This document shows, piece by piece, positions 22,939 to 30,888 of a stretch of DNA of 34,034 nucleotides; position 1 is the stretch's first letter; each line of letters starts with the position of its first letter. The stretch comes from Pseudomonadota bacterium (GTDB lineage Bacteria > Pseudomonadota > Gammaproteobacteria > Xanthomonadales > Xanthomonadaceae). The notes beneath the pieces were generated by a model. That model searched no databases. It had not been told where the DNA came from and saw nothing but the letters and a program-made list of their open reading frames with translations. The DNA is taken from positions 1 through 34,034 of the forward strand of contig JAEWNY010000099.1 in NCBI GenBank assembly GCA_023461075.1, given 5' to 3'. The position numbers and the translations under genes were made by a program.

Positions 22939-25164
22939 TCAGGCCGAGAGATGCTCGATCGCGGCCACGCTGCCAAGGCGATCGGCCAGCTTCTTCAGCA
23001 GCGCGAGGCGGTTGTCGCGCACCTGCGGGTCATCGGCATTGACCATGACCTCATCGAAGAAGGCATCGACGCTTGGGCGCAACGACGCGAGGCGCGAGAG
23101 CACGTCGACGTAATCGCGCGCGGCCAGCGTGGCATCGGTATCAGTGAGCGCGGCATGCAGCGCATCGGCCAGCACACGCTCGGCGTCCTCGATGAACAGT
23201 GCCGGATCGATGGTCGCCGGCACTTCCCCTTCCGCTTTCTTGAGGATATTGCGGATGCGCTTGTTGGCCGCGGCGAGCGCAGCGGCTTCCGGCAATTTCG
23301 CGAACACGCCGAGCGCCTTGAGGCGGGCATCGAAGTCGGAGAGGGATGCAGGCCGCAGCGCTGCGACCGCGTCGAACTGCTGCGGGCCGAAGCCGCGGTC
23401 TTCGTAGTAGCTGCGCAGGCGGTCGAGGATGAAGTCGTAGAGGTCGCCAACCTCGGCGTACTGCATGGAGACTGATGCAATTCCCGTTGCGGGATCAATG
23501 TCTGCGCCAGCCTTGATCGCACCTTTGATGGCATCCAGTTGCCTTCTGAGTTTGGCGTCAAGTTCCGCTTCTTTAACCAGATCAATCGCAGCGAAGAGCG
23601 CGCTTCCGACGTCCAGATCCACCCCACCCTCGATCAACGTCCGCGCCAACCCCAATGCATTCCTCCGCAGCGCGAACGGATCCTTGTTGCCGGTCGGCTT
23701 GAGCCCGGCGGCGAACCCGCCCGCCAGCGTGTCCAGCCGCTCGGCGATCGCCAGCACTTGCCCCAGCTTCGACGGCGCGATGTCGTCGCTGGCGTTGCGC
23801 GGCATCCAGCCTTCGTCGATCGCCGCGGAAACTTCCGCCGGCTCGCCCATCGCGCTGGCGTAGTGGCGGCCGGCAATGCCCTGCAGTTCCGGGAACTCAT
23901 TGACCATGCGGGATTGCAGGTCCGCCTTGGACAGTTCCGCCGCGCGTCGCGCCAACGCCGCATCCACCCCCACCTGCGGTGCGATCGCCTCGGCCAACGC
24001 GGCCACGCGCGCGACCTTGTCGGCTACGCTACCCAGCTTGTCCTGGTATTTCACGTTGGCGAGGCCTTCGTTCATCGATGCGAGGCCCTGCTTGCGGTCC
24101 TCGTCGAAGAAGAAACGCGCGTCGGCGAAACGCGGGCGGATCACGCGCTCGTAGCCCTTGCGGACTTCGGCGACATCCTTCGATTCGATGTTGGCGGTGC
24201 CGATGAAATGCTCGGACAGCCGGTCGTTGGCATCGAGCACCGGGAAGAACTTCTGGTTCACCTCCATCGTCGAGATCAGCGCCTCTTGCGGCACCTCCAG
24301 GAACTCGCGATCGAACGCGCAGCGCACCGCGACTGGCCATTCGTTGAGGCCGTTCACTTCCTCCAGCAGGTCGGCATCGATGCGCACGCGACCATCGACC
24401 TCGCGCGCGGCGACCTCGGCCTGCTCGACGATGCGCGCGCGGCGCAGGTCCGGATCGACCAGCACTTTCGCTTCACGCATCGCCTCGACATAGGTGGATG
24501 GCGAATCGATCACGACTTCGCCGGCGTGCATGAAACGATGCCCGCGCGACACGCGACCGGCTTCGATCCCCATCAACGCGCCCGGAACGACTTCATCGCC
24601 CAGCAGCGTCACCAGCCAATGCACCGGCCGCGCGAAAGCATGCGCATGCGCACCCCAGCGCATCGGCTTGGGGATCGGCATCGCGGCGATCGCCTCGTTG
24701 ACGATCTCGGGCAACAACGCGGCGGTCGACGCGCCCGGTTTCACCGCACGATGGACGAAACGCTCGCCCTTCGCGTCGCTGGTTTTCTCCAATTGCGCCC
24801 AATCGATGCCGGCCTTGGCTGCGAAACCTTGCAGCGCCTTGGTCGGCTTGCCCTCAGCATCCAGCGCGATGTTGAGATAGGGACCGAGCAGCTCGCTCTT
24901 CTGCTCGGGCTGCTCAAGCGACACGCCCGGCAGCAGCACCCCGAGGCGGCGCGGCGTGTACAGCGGCTTGGCGCCGGTCGTGTCGATTTCGACGCCACGT
25001 TTCTCAAGACCCGAGATGACGCCATCGAAGAACGCCTGCGCCAGGCCCGGCAGGGCCTTGACCGGGAGTTCGTCGGTGCCGAGTTCGATCAGCAGCGGCT
25101 GCATCGCGCGCTGCTGGTCGGCGTTGAGTGCGGCCAGCAGCGGCAGCATCGAAGCGGTCTCCAT
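22939..25164 (-). CDS. glyS: Glycine--tRNA ligase beta subunit
   Basis: GlyS is the tRNA-recognising subunit of the alpha2beta2 bacterial glycyl-tRNA synthetase. The product is 741 residues from ATG 25164, or 721 from the internal ATG at 25104, where strong family similarity begins (MQPLLIELGTDELPVKALPG). The first start is preferred because GGAGG lies seven bases upstream and the ATG overlaps the glyQ TGA by one base. Family alignment would favour 25104, so the N-terminus is uncertain by 20 residues. Recognisable segments include LGPYLNIALDAEGKPT, MRWGAHAHAFARPVHW and RRNALGLARTLIEGG, and an anticodon-binding-type C-terminal domain. The stop is three bases before the DNA glycosylase start. 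Confidence 0.96.
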   Translation of the reverse strand: METASMLPLLAALNADQQRAMQPLLIELGTDELPVKALPGLAQAFFDGVISGLEKRGVEIDTTGAKPLYTPRRLGVLLPGVSLEQPEQKSELLGPYLNIALDAEGKPTKALQGFAAKAGIDWAQLEKTSDAKGERFVHRAVKPGASTAALLPEIVNEAIAAMPIPKPMRWGAHAHAFARPVHWLVTLLGDEVVPGALMGIEAGRVSRGHRFMHAGEVVIDSPSTYVEAMREAKVLVDPDLRRARIVEQAEVAAREVDGRVRIDADLLEEVNGLNEWPVAVRCAFDREFLEVPQEALISTMEVNQKFFPVLDANDRLSEHFIGTANIESKDVAEVRKGYERVIRPRFADARFFFDEDRKQGLASMNEGLANVKYQDKLGSVADKVARVAALAEAIAPQVGVDAALARRAAELSKADLQSRMVNEFPELQGIAGRHYASAMGEPAEVSAAIDEGWMPRNASDDIAPSKLGQVLAIAERLDTLAGGFAAGLKPTGNKDPFALRRNALGLARTLIEGGVDLDVGSALFAAIDLVKEAELDAKLRRQLDAIKGAIKAGADIDPATGIASVSMQYAEVGDLYDFILDRLRSYYEDRGFGPQQFDAVAALRPASLSDFDARLKALGVFAKLPEAAALAAANKRIRNILKKAEGEVPATIDPALFIEDAERVLADALHAALTDTDATLAARDYVDVLSRLASLRPSVDAFFDEVMVNADDPQVRDNRLALLKKLADRLGSVAAIEHLSA

Positions 25165-26075
25165 CACGCGGCCTCCTTCACGCCCGGGAAGCCCAGTTTC
25201 TCGCGTTGCGCGAAGTAGCTTTCCGCCACCGCGCGCGACAGGTTGCGCACCCGCAGGATGTAGCGCTGGCGCTCGGTCACGCTGATCGCGCGGCGGGCAT
25301 CAAGCAGGTTGAAGCTGTGGGAGGCCTTCATCACCTGCTCGTAGGCAGGCAACGGCAGGTCGGCTTCGACCAGTTTAAGCGCCTCGCGCTCGCAGGCATC
25401 GAAGCGATGGAACAGTTCATCGACATCGGCATGCTCGAAGTTGTACGCGCTCTGCTCGACCTCGTTCTGGTGGTAGACATCGCGGTAATGCACGGCCGTG
25501 CCATCCGGCCCATAGGTCCAGACCAGGTCGAACACGTTGTCGACGTTCTGCAGGTACATGCACAGGCGTTCCAGCCCGTAGGTGATTTCGCCCAGCACCG
25601 GCCGGCATTCCAGTCCACCGGCTTGCTGGAACCAGGTGAACTGCGTCACTTCCATGCCGTTCAACCAGACTTCCCAACCCAAGCCCCAGGCGCCGAGGGT
25701 CGGCGATTCCCAGTTGTCCTCGACCAGACGCAGGTCGTGCACCTGCGGGTCGACGCCCAAGCTTTTCAGCGAATCGAAATACAACTCGACGATGTCGTCG
25801 GGCGCGGGCTTCATCACCACCTGATACTGGTAATAGCGCTGCAGGCGGTTGGGGTTCTCGCCGTAACGGCCATCGGTCGGGCGGCGCGATGGCTGCACGT
25901 AGGCGGCATTCCACGGCTCGGGACCGAGTGCGCGCAGGAAGGTGGCGGGATGGAAGGTGCCGGCGCCAACCTCGAGGTCGAGCGGCTGGATCAGCACGCA
26001 GCCCCGACCGCCCCAATAGGCGTTGAGGCGCTGGATCAGTTCCTGGAAGGTGATGGCGACGCGTTCGGCGGGCAT
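25164..26075 (-). CDS. glyQ: Glycine--tRNA ligase alpha subunit
   Basis: GlyQ is the catalytic subunit that activates glycine with ATP and, with GlyS, charges tRNA-Gly. The 303-residue length equals that of the E. coli protein. Family landmarks run throughout: TFQELIQRLNAYWGGRGCVLIQP near the start, GAGTFHPATFLRALGPEPW, YVQPSRRPTDGRYGENPNRLQ, and GWEVWLNGMEVTQFTWFQQ. The ATG at 26075 gives the normal N-terminus. The longer frame to 26828 is antisense to the neighbouring amidotransferase gene and unrelated. It overlaps glyS by one base and shares a short divergent promoter region with the amidotransferase gene. Confidence 0.97.
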   Translation of the reverse strand: MPAERVAITFQELIQRLNAYWGGRGCVLIQPLDLEVGAGTFHPATFLRALGPEPWNAAYVQPSRRPTDGRYGENPNRLQRYYQYQVVMKPAPDDIVELYFDSLKSLGVDPQVHDLRLVEDNWESPTLGAWGLGWEVWLNGMEVTQFTWFQQAGGLECRPVLGEITYGLERLCMYLQNVDNVFDLVWTYGPDGTAVHYRDVYHQNEVEQSAYNFEHADVDELFHRFDACEREALKLVEADLPLPAYEQVMKASHSFNLLDARRAISVTERQRYILRVRNLSRAVAESYFAQREKLGFPGVKEAA

Positions 26076-26103
26076 CGAAAAAGCCGTGTCATGCGGATTC
26101 CCT

Positions 26104-26109
26104 AGTATA
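26104..26109 (-). promoter_or_regulatory. Candidate -10 box for glyQ in the divergent glyQ/amidotransferase spacer
   Basis: On the minus strand TATACT (26109-26104) is one base from consensus, with TTGGGG as a poor -35 at a 16-base spacing. Transcription would begin about 20 bases before the glyQ ATG. The same AT-rich core read on the plus strand (TAGTATAAAT) could serve as a -10 for the divergent gene, so the two promoters may overlap and exclude each other. Confidence 0.4.
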
Positions 26110-26141
26110 AATGGGCCTCTTCTTCCCCAAGCCGGTTTTCG

Positions 26142-26861
26142 ATGTCGCTGCCCTTCCTGATCCTCGAAACCGGCGTGCCGGCGGAGCCGCTGCGCCGTCG
26201 CGGCAGCTTCCCGCACTGGATCCGGGTAGCGGCCGCGCTTGGCCGCGGGCAGGCGGACATCGTCGACGTGCAATCGCACCTGCCGCCCTCCCCGCGCGGT
26301 TACGCGGGCATCGTGTTGACGGGTTCGGCGGCGATGGTCAGCGACCGCGAGCCGTGGAGCGAGGCGACCGCCGAATGGCTGCGCGATGCGATCGCCGGCG
26401 GCGCGCATGTGTTCGGCATCTGCTACGGCCACCAGTTGATCGCGCATGCGCTCGGTGGCGAGGTCGGCGACAACCCGGCCGGGCGCGAGATGGGCACGGT
26501 CGAGGTCAGCCTGACCGAAGCGGCATCGACCGATCCGTTGCTGGCCGATGCGCCGACCCGCTTCCTCGCCCAATCCACCCATCTGCAGACGGTGATTTCG
26601 CCGCCGCCCGGTGCCGAGATCCTGGCCTGCACCACGCAGGACGCGCACGCGATGCTGCGTTTCGGCGAGAGCGCCTGGGGCGTGCAGTTCCACCCCGAGT
26701 TCTCCGCCCGCCACATGCACGGCTACATCCGCGCCCGCGCGCCCAGCCTGACGGCAGAAGGGCGCGACCCGCCGGCGATGCTGCGTTCGATCCGCGCGAC
26801 GCCCGTTGCACGCGGCGTCCTGCGACAATTCGTGCGCCGCGCTTCACGCGCGGTCGGCTAG
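26142..26861 (+). CDS. Class I glutamine amidotransferase (GMP synthase-like family)
   Basis: The 239-residue single-domain protein has the class I amidotransferase triad: Cys94 in FGICYGHQ, and His184 and Glu186 in VQFHPEFS. It would release ammonia from glutamine or, as in related stand-alone proteins, act on a gamma-glutamyl compound. No synthase domain is fused to it and none is adjacent, so the ammonia acceptor is unknown. Proteins of this type are often annotated 'glutamine amidotransferase' or GMP synthase-like. The ATG at 26142 has no Shine-Dalgarno and sits about 30 bases after the AT-rich promoter core. It is divergent from glyQ and is followed 40 bases later by a membrane protein gene on the same strand. 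Confidence 0.88.
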   Translation: MSLPFLILETGVPAEPLRRRGSFPHWIRVAAALGRGQADIVDVQSHLPPSPRGYAGIVLTGSAAMVSDREPWSEATAEWLRDAIAGGAHVFGICYGHQLIAHALGGEVGDNPAGREMGTVEVSLTEAASTDPLLADAPTRFLAQSTHLQTVISPPPGAEILACTTQDAHAMLRFGESAWGVQFHPEFSARHMHGYIRARAPSLTAEGRDPPAMLRSIRATPVARGVLRQFVRRASRAVG

Positions 26862-26901
26862 GGTCAACTGACGCCGCCCCATCCTTGACGCCAGGCCCGC
26901 C

Positions 26902-27819
26902 ATGCAGATCCGTTCGCTCCCGATTTCCCGCGCCTGGGACTGGTTCCTGCAGGCGGTCAATCTGGGCGTGCGCAATCCGCGCGCCGTGTTCGGTGGCGCA
27001 CTGCTGCTGGTCGCCACGCTCTATATGTTGATGCTGGCCGGCGGCCTGCTCGGCAGCCTGCTGGGCGGCGGTGGCGGCCAACCCGGCACCGCTGCCTTGG
27101 CCTTGATGCTGCTCACCGTGGTCGCGGTATTCCTGCTGGTCCCGGTGCTGGTCGGTGGCCTGATGCACGTGATCCGCGAGTCCGAGGCCGGTCGCCCGGT
27201 GCATGCGCGTGATCTGTTCGCGCCGTTCCGGCAGGGCCGTGCCGGCAAGCTGGCCGCGTTCGGCAGCCTGCAGATGGGTGCGATGCTGCTGGGCGGCCTG
27301 GTCACCAGCCAGCTGGCCGGCAGCGAATACATGGCCGCCTACAGCGAGGCGGTCAACGCGATCCTGCAACAGCAGCAACCCGCTCCGTTGCCCGCGCCCG
27401 CGCACGGCCTTCTGCTGTTCGTCTGGCAGGTGGCGTTCAACTATTTCACCACCACGGTGGTGTTGCTCGGCATCGCCTTGGTCGCGCTGTCCGGCAGCGG
27501 CGTGGCGCAGGCGATCGGTGCTGCCGCACGTGCCTCGTTGCGCAACATCGCGCCCAACCTGCTGGCCGCGGCGCTGTTCCTTGGCGCGGTGCTGATCGCC
27601 GGCCTGATGCTCTCGGTGGTCGGCAGCGTGGTGCTGTTGGTGCTGGGCAAGGTCTTCATGCCGCTGGCGCTGCTGGTCGGGTTGGTGCTCACCTTCGCCT
27701 TCATCACCGCCGTGCTGGTGGTGGTCTGCGGCGGCGGCTACCTGATCTGGCGCGACACTTTTGCCCATGGGGATGTCGCCACCGAAGCATCCGCCGCGCC
27801 GCACCAGATCGAGGCCTGA
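26902..27819 (+). CDS. Multipass membrane protein of unknown function
   Basis: The 305-residue protein has about six hydrophobic segments with a regular pattern: a short amphipathic start (SRAWDWFLQAVNLGVRNP), paired helices at about 31-55 and 64-90, then a loop with basic residues, then helices near 115, 170, 220 and 245-285. The start and the ISRAWDW...NP pattern resemble uncharacterised membrane proteins called the BPSS1780 family, but this is a weak recognition. No catalytic or transport motif was seen. It lies 40 bases after the amidotransferase gene and probably shares its transcript. The stop is four bases from that of the convergent RDD gene, and a 6-bp hairpin (27813-27832) spans both stops. 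Confidence 0.75.
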   Translation: MQIRSLPISRAWDWFLQAVNLGVRNPRAVFGGALLLVATLYMLMLAGGLLGSLLGGGGGQPGTAALALMLLTVVAVFLLVPVLVGGLMHVIRESEAGRPVHARDLFAPFRQGRAGKLAAFGSLQMGAMLLGGLVTSQLAGSEYMAAYSEAVNAILQQQQPAPLPAPAHGLLLFVWQVAFNYFTTTVVLLGIALVALSGSGVAQAIGAAARASLRNIAPNLLAAALFLGAVLIAGLMLSVVGSVVLLVLGKVFMPLALLVGLVLTFAFITAVLVVVCGGGYLIWRDTFAHGDVATEASAAPHQIEA

Positions 27820-27823
27820 AGTC

Positions 27824-28522
27824 TCACAGGCCGAGTGCGGCCTGCATTGCGGTCGCCAGCGACATCGCCGCAGCGACCGCCAGCAGCAGTGGCACCAGCA
27901 CCGCAACGATCAGCAACACTTGCCCCCACCACGGGACACGGCGCGACGCATCCTCGCGCCAAAGCACCTGGGTGCCGGCGATGCGATCGTGCAGGGCGCG
28001 ATGCGCCGGACGACCGACCGCGAGCAGATGGCCGACGTTGAGCGTGAGCCAGGACAGCGTGCCGGCGAGGTGGCGCTTGAATGCCCGCATCGACGACAGG
28101 CGTTCGCCGTTGCCGGATGCCGAGCGCAGACCAAGCAGCCGCTTGCCGATCGTCGCGCCGCGCGCGCCCGCTTCCAGCCGGGGCCAGTAAAGCAAACCGA
28201 GCACGATGAAGGCGATGAGTGGCGGTGCGGCCAACGCGCGCATCGCCGCGATCACGCCCGCAATGGCGAGCCGCAGCGGCGAGTCGGCCGCCAGCATCGC
28301 GGCCATGAAAGTCGTCGCATCCTCGCCACGCTCGACCGAACTGCGCACCGCCTCGCCCAAGGTGCTGCCGAGCCCTCGCCATGCCATGCCGAGGGCATCG
28401 ACATCGCCCCGCATCCACGATGAGGCCAGCAGGCAGGCGATGCCGCCGAGGATCGCCGCATCGACCAGCCATGCCACCGCACGCGGCCAGAAGCCCGCTG
28501 GCGCGTGCTCAGCGCGCGGCAT
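27824..28522 (-). CDS. RDD family membrane protein
   Basis: The 232-residue protein opens with the RDD-type pattern GFWPRAVAWLVDAAIL. It contains GATIGKRLLGLR near residue 120 and RALHDRIAGTQVL near 175, three segments typical of the family. About four or five hydrophobic helices are present, and the central loop is longer than in the shortest RDD proteins. RDD proteins are poorly understood, and some relatives have been linked to ion exchange. It overlaps the end of tatC by 14 bases on the same strand, so it is likely translated from the tat transcript. A functional link to Tat export is not established. Confidence 0.85.
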   Translation of the reverse strand: MPRAEHAPAGFWPRAVAWLVDAAILGGIACLLASSWMRGDVDALGMAWRGLGSTLGEAVRSSVERGEDATTFMAAMLAADSPLRLAIAGVIAAMRALAAPPLIAFIVLGLLYWPRLEAGARGATIGKRLLGLRSASGNGERLSSMRAFKRHLAGTLSWLTLNVGHLLAVGRPAHRALHDRIAGTQVLWREDASRRVPWWGQVLLIVAVLVPLLLAVAAAMSLATAMQAALGL

Positions 28523-29261
28523 CGACCGGCTTGCCGTCCTTCGGCGCCACCAGTCGCGCGGCGAGGATGCCGGCCTCGTACAGCAGGCACATCGGGATCG
28601 CCATCATCACCATCGACAGGCCATCGCCCGGGGTAATGATCATCGCGATGACGAAGATGGCGATGACCGCATAGCCGCGCACCTCGGACAACTGTTTCGG
28701 CGTGACCCATCCCAAAAGCACCAGGATCATGATGGCCACCGGCACCTCGAAACTGAAACCCGAGGCCAGCGCGATCACCGCGACGAAATCGAGATAGCGC
28801 GCGATGTCCGGCATCATCATCACGCCTTCGGGCCGCGTCATCGACAGGAACTTGAACATCGCCGGCAACAGCACGAAATAGGCGAAGGCGCAGCCCGCGT
28901 AGAACAGCAATACCGATGACACCAGCAGCGGCGCGGCGACGCGTTTCTCGCGCTTGTACAAGCCCGGTGCGACGAAGGCCCAGGCCTGATAGAGCAGCAC
29001 CGGCGCGGCAGCGATCATCGCCAGGTACAGCGCGAGCCGCAGCGGCGTGGAGAACGGGGTGAGCGGATCGGTCGCGATCATCTGGCTGCCGGCCGGCAGC
29101 GCGGCGATCATGGGTTCTGCGATCAACGTGTACAGGCGGTCGCTGAAGAACGCGAACACCGCGAACAGCACGATCACCGCGATCAACGCGCGGACCAGCC
29201 GCGCACGCAACTCGACCAGGTGCGAAAGCCAGCTGCTGCCGGTTCCGGTCTCCGCGTTCAT
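28509..29261 (-). CDS. tatC: Sec-independent protein translocase TatC
   Basis: TatC is the core of the twin-arginine translocase and binds the RR signal peptide. The 250-residue protein has six predicted transmembrane helices and the family segments HLVELRARLVRA (residues 15-26), PLTPFSTPLRLALY, YQAWAFVAPGLYKREKR and FSFEVPVAIMILVLLGWV. The conserved Glu of the N-terminal HLVELR and the FxFE pattern are present, as expected for signal-peptide recognition. The ATG overlaps the tatB stop by four bases. Confidence 0.97.
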   Translation of the reverse strand: MNAETGTGSSWLSHLVELRARLVRALIAVIVLFAVFAFFSDRLYTLIAEPMIAALPAGSQMIATDPLTPFSTPLRLALYLAMIAAAPVLLYQAWAFVAPGLYKREKRVAAPLLVSSVLLFYAGCAFAYFVLLPAMFKFLSMTRPEGVMMMPDIARYLDFVAVIALASGFSFEVPVAIMILVLLGWVTPKQLSEVRGYAVIAIFVIAMIITPGDGLSMVMMAIPMCLLYEAGILAARLVAPKDGKPVDAAR

Positions 29262-29662
29262 GCGTGCGGATCCCGCGCAGGCGTGTCGTCCGCCTTGGGC
29301 AAGGAGGAGGTCGCTTCGGTAGCGGCATCGGCATGCGCATCGCCACGCGGCCCGTTCACTTGCAATGAATCATCGCCCGATGCAGGCCCGGTCCCGCGCG
29401 CGGCCGCGTCGACCTCGGCGATGCCATCGCGCAATTCCTGCTGCACGTCCTGCATTGCGCTGCGGGTCGCCTCGATGCTCTTGCGCAATTCCTCGTCGGC
29501 CAGTTCGCGCTCGAACTGCGACTTCACCTCATGCCAGTGCGCGCGCGCGCGCCGCACCCACAGGCCGACGAACTGCGCGGCGCGCGGCAGGCGCTCCGGA
29601 CCGAGCACCAGCAAGGCGACCACGGCCAGGATGACGAGTTCGGGGAAACTGATTTCGAACAT
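29258..29662 (-). CDS. tatB: Sec-independent protein translocase TatB
   Basis: TatB partners TatC in the receptor complex for folded twin-arginine substrates. The 134-residue protein begins MFEISFPELVILAVVALLVLGPERLP: the N-terminal helix, then the GPERLP hinge that marks TatB rather than TatA. An amphipathic and charged helix follows to about residue 85, then a variable acidic/Ala-rich tail. It starts 23 bases after tatA and overlaps tatC by four bases. E. coli TatB is longer in the tail only. Confidence 0.95.
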   Translation of the reverse strand: MFEISFPELVILAVVALLVLGPERLPRAAQFVGLWVRRARAHWHEVKSQFERELADEELRKSIEATRSAMQDVQQELRDGIAEVDAAARGTGPASGDDSLQVNGPRGDAHADAATEATSSLPKADDTPARDPHA

Positions 29663-29685
29663 GGCGACGGCCGTCGCAGGCCGGC

Positions 29686-29904
29686 TCAGGGATCGCGCGG
29701 CGGAACGCGGTCCTGCGATGCGGCGTCACGCTGCTGGCTGGCCACCTCGTCCTGCGCCGGCGGCAGCCTGTCCGGATCGGCCATGCCCTTCTTGAAGCCC
29801 TTGACCGCGCCGCCCAGGTCCTCGCCGATGTTGCGCAGGCGCTTGGCGCCGAAGATCAGCAGGACGATGACCAGCAGGATGAGGAGTTCGCGCCAACCGA
29901 TCAT
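29686..29904 (-). CDS. tatA: Sec-independent protein translocase TatA
   Basis: TatA forms the variable pore-like assembly that lets folded proteins cross the inner membrane. The 72-residue protein has the family layout: a single N-terminal helix (WRELLILLVIVLLIF), the hinge FGAKRLRNIGEDLG (the TatA-type FGxKRLP region), an amphipathic helix ending in AVKGFKKGM, and a short polar tail. It is first in tatABC and lies about 40 bases downstream of the SYLF-domain gene, on the same strand. Confidence 0.96.
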   Translation of the reverse strand: MIGWRELLILLVIVLLIFGAKRLRNIGEDLGGAVKGFKKGMADPDRLPPAQDEVASQQRDAASQDRVPPRDP

Positions 29905-29945
29905 GGCAGGGTCCGTAGGGGGAATTCGTGCTCAGGATACCGCGC

Positions 29946-30770
29946 TCAAGGCAAGGGCGTGGTCTTGACCTCGCCTTCTTCCTTCTTCGGCTCTGAGGTG
30001 GTTGCCGGAGTGTTGACCGCAGACGGTGTGCTGCCCTGCGGCTGCGCGACCGGCGCATTCACCGGCTTCACTTCCGGCTCGGCACGACGTGCGCGTGCAG
30101 TCGATGAGGCCTGCTCAAGCGCCGTGCGCAATCCGGTCACCGCCTCGCTGCCGGACTGCGGCGCACGGTTCTCGAAGATCATCCGCGGCGTGGCACCGGC
30201 GCCGTAGTTGGCGACATTGGCCTCGTCATCGATGCGCAGCACTCCGCCATCGAGCGCGATGCCGGCAAACAACCCGCGCGAACGCGACCACGACCAGATC
30301 TCCGCCTTGAACTGGCCATCGGTCGCCGCCGCCGCATTGCGCCCGACCGGGCCGGCGGCCACCGCCGCATCCGCGCCCAGGGTGAACTTGCCGTTGACGA
30401 TGTCCTGCACGCCGCGGTCGTTGCGCACCACCATGATCACGTCGGAGGACTGCACGCCGGCCTGCAAGCCCACGCTGCCGCCGACCAGCTTGACGAAGAC
30501 CGGGTTGGACCAGCTGCCGTCCGCGGTCTTCACCGACATCAGGCCCAGACCGCGACGACCGCCGAAGATCAGCCCGGCCTTGACCGTGTCCGGCACGATG
30601 ATGATGCCGCGTGCCTCGTCGAACAGCTTGTCGGGGATGGCCGATTCGGGGATCGCCAGGCTTTCGTTCAACACCCGCACCGCATCGCGCGCGCGCGCAT
30701 CCTCGGCGTCGCCGGCGAACGCGGGCGCAGTGGCGATCAGGACGGCAAGGGCAAGCGCAGCACGGCGCAT
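29946..30770 (-). CDS. SYLF-domain (Ysc84-type lipid-binding) exported protein
   Basis: The 274-residue protein has a signal peptide (MRRAALALAVLIATAPAFA, cut after about residue 19). A SYLF/Ysc84 domain follows, recognisable from FDEARGIIIVPDTVKAGLIFGGRRGLGLM, then VKLVGGSVGLQAGVQSSDVIMVV, and WSWSRSRGLFAGIALDGG near residue 185. Eukaryotic SYLF domains bind phosphoinositides, while the role of bacterial exported forms is unknown. The last 60 residues are a low-complexity Pro/Thr/Lys/Glu tail that would be disordered. ATG 30770 has GGAG six bases upstream; the longer frame to 30947 is antisense to hemH. It is the first gene ahead of tatABC-RDD and is divergent from hemH. Confidence 0.88.
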   Translation of the reverse strand: MRRAALALAVLIATAPAFAGDAEDARARDAVRVLNESLAIPESAIPDKLFDEARGIIIVPDTVKAGLIFGGRRGLGLMSVKTADGSWSNPVFVKLVGGSVGLQAGVQSSDVIMVVRNDRGVQDIVNGKFTLGADAAVAAGPVGRNAAAATDGQFKAEIWSWSRSRGLFAGIALDGGVLRIDDEANVANYGAGATPRMIFENRAPQSGSEAVTGLRTALEQASSTARARRAEPEVKPVNAPVAQPQGSTPSAVNTPATTSEPKKEEGEVKTTPLP

Positions 30771-30874
30771 GGGCGACTCCGTTGAAAGCAGGGGAATGCC
30801 GGCAGCATAGCCAATCGACCCGCATCCAACCCGGCCCGCGCATGAACCGCGACGTTCCGGACGGCGGCGCACGG

Positions 30875-30880
30875 TATCCT
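30875..30880 (+). promoter_or_regulatory. Candidate -10 element for hemH (possible leaderless mRNA)
   Basis: TATCCT ends nine bases before the hemH ATG, so the transcription start would fall within a base or two of the initiation codon. No Shine-Dalgarno is present in front of hemH. No convincing -35 was identified. Confidence 0.3.
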
Positions 30881-30888
30881 GCGCGGCC

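Noticed and set aside
23539..25218. 559-codon plus-strand frame opposite glyS
   Set aside because: Antisense of glyS, with no recognisable motif.
27813..27832. Bidirectional terminator between the membrane protein and RDD genes
   Set aside because: The hairpin has only a 6-bp stem and no T-run on either side, so a terminator call is not justified.
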